A stretch of 64,000 nt of DNA, taken from assembly GCF_964275005.1 (NCBI RefSeq), contig NC_092686.1, positions 12,025,032-12,089,031 on the forward strand, in the 5' to 3' direction. Below the pieces are notes generated by a model that worked only from the letters and a program-made list of their open reading frames with translations, was not told where the DNA came from and ran no database searches. Of the stretch, positions 63,587-64,000 are shown piece by piece (positions within the stretch are counted from its first letter, which is position 1; every line of letters begins with the position of its first letter). The position numbers were made by a program, and so were the translations under genes. This DNA comes from Diadema setosum (Eukaryota > Echinodermata > Echinoidea > Diadematoida > Diadematidae).

Positions 63587-64000
63587 TATGCCTCCGCCAA
63601 CAAAGTGGCCGGAGGCATTATGTTTTCGGGTCGTCCGTCCGTCCGTACGTCCGTCCCATTTTGTTTTTGTCGATATCTCAAGAACCGTGAGGTGGTTTTG
63701 CATCAAACTTGGTATGAGGGTATATCCTGGGGGGATAATACTTTGTTTGGATTTTAGGGTCACGGGGTCAAAGGTCACAGGTTATTTTGTGAAAAAAAGT
63801 TTGAAATTTCATGTTTTTCTCCATATCTCGCAAATGGTTCAAGGTATCTTCATGGAACTTAGTATTTATGCATGTACCGATGGGCAGTGATTATCTAGGG
63901 AAGTTGGGGGTCATGGGTCAAAGGTCAAGGGGTCAAAGGTCAAGGTCAACTCCTCAAAATATCACTGCTTTCCTTATATTTATGCAATGCCTGAAGGATT
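63587..64000 (-). mobile_element. TATGCCTCCGCC-ended element, reverse copy, cut by the window end
   Basis: TATGCCTCCGCCAACAAAGT then GGCCGGAGGCATTATG begins the reverse of the 28.54-kb end. GTCCGTCCGTCCGTACG, ATATCTCAAGAACCGTGAGG and TTGGGGGTCATGGGTCAAAG follow in the mirrored order. It is very similar to the 27.6-28.5 kb copy, so both may be recent. Confidence 0.9.

Overview
The window is animal nuclear DNA. It is AT-rich, its genes are split into small exons with GT..AG introns, and it is packed with short non-autonomous DNA transposons and microsatellites. The repeat style (fold-back elements, TTCGCG-rich MITEs, a TATGCCTCCGCC-ended family) and the gene content suggest a marine invertebrate deuterostome, most likely an echinoderm. 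That placement is an inference. No virus-like element, rRNA, tRNA or CRISPR array was recognised.

Layout. (1) 0.25-3.5 kb: a large inverted-repeat element, followed by a GACGTC-rich patch. (2) 6.44-14.9 kb, + strand: a complete five-exon gene for a 205-residue secreted protein with two thrombospondin type 1 domains. All junctions are in phase. (3) 21.5-49.9 kb, - strand: 24 in-phase exons of a USP19-type deubiquitinase, with two CS (p23-like) domains, a USP catalytic domain split by a MYND zinc finger, and an acidic tail with no membrane anchor. One or two further 5' exons are proposed at 54.0-54.5 kb, next to a CpG-rich putative promoter. The TSP1 gene and USP19 converge tail to tail, with about 5-6 kb of putative 3' UTR and repeats between them. 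(4) 55-61 kb: intergenic, with a pyrimidine tract, C-runs and MITEs. (5) 60.9-62.85 kb, + strand: a CpG-rich non-coding first exon and the first coding exon of another gene that leaves the window.

The introns of USP19 act as a trap for mobile elements. They hold three copies of a TACTGTAAAAGTGG MITE, three of a 95-bp TTAA-flanked MITE, several members of a 560-bp fold-back family (one with two other elements nested inside it), and a 1-kb TTAA-flanked element. The most unusual non-coding signals are an 824-bp element carrying eight copies of GCAATTGC, and a repeat family carrying TGACCTTTGACC-type nuclear-receptor (DR1) sites. I found no clearly new multi-gene system. The novelty lies in the repeats and in the small TSP1 gene.
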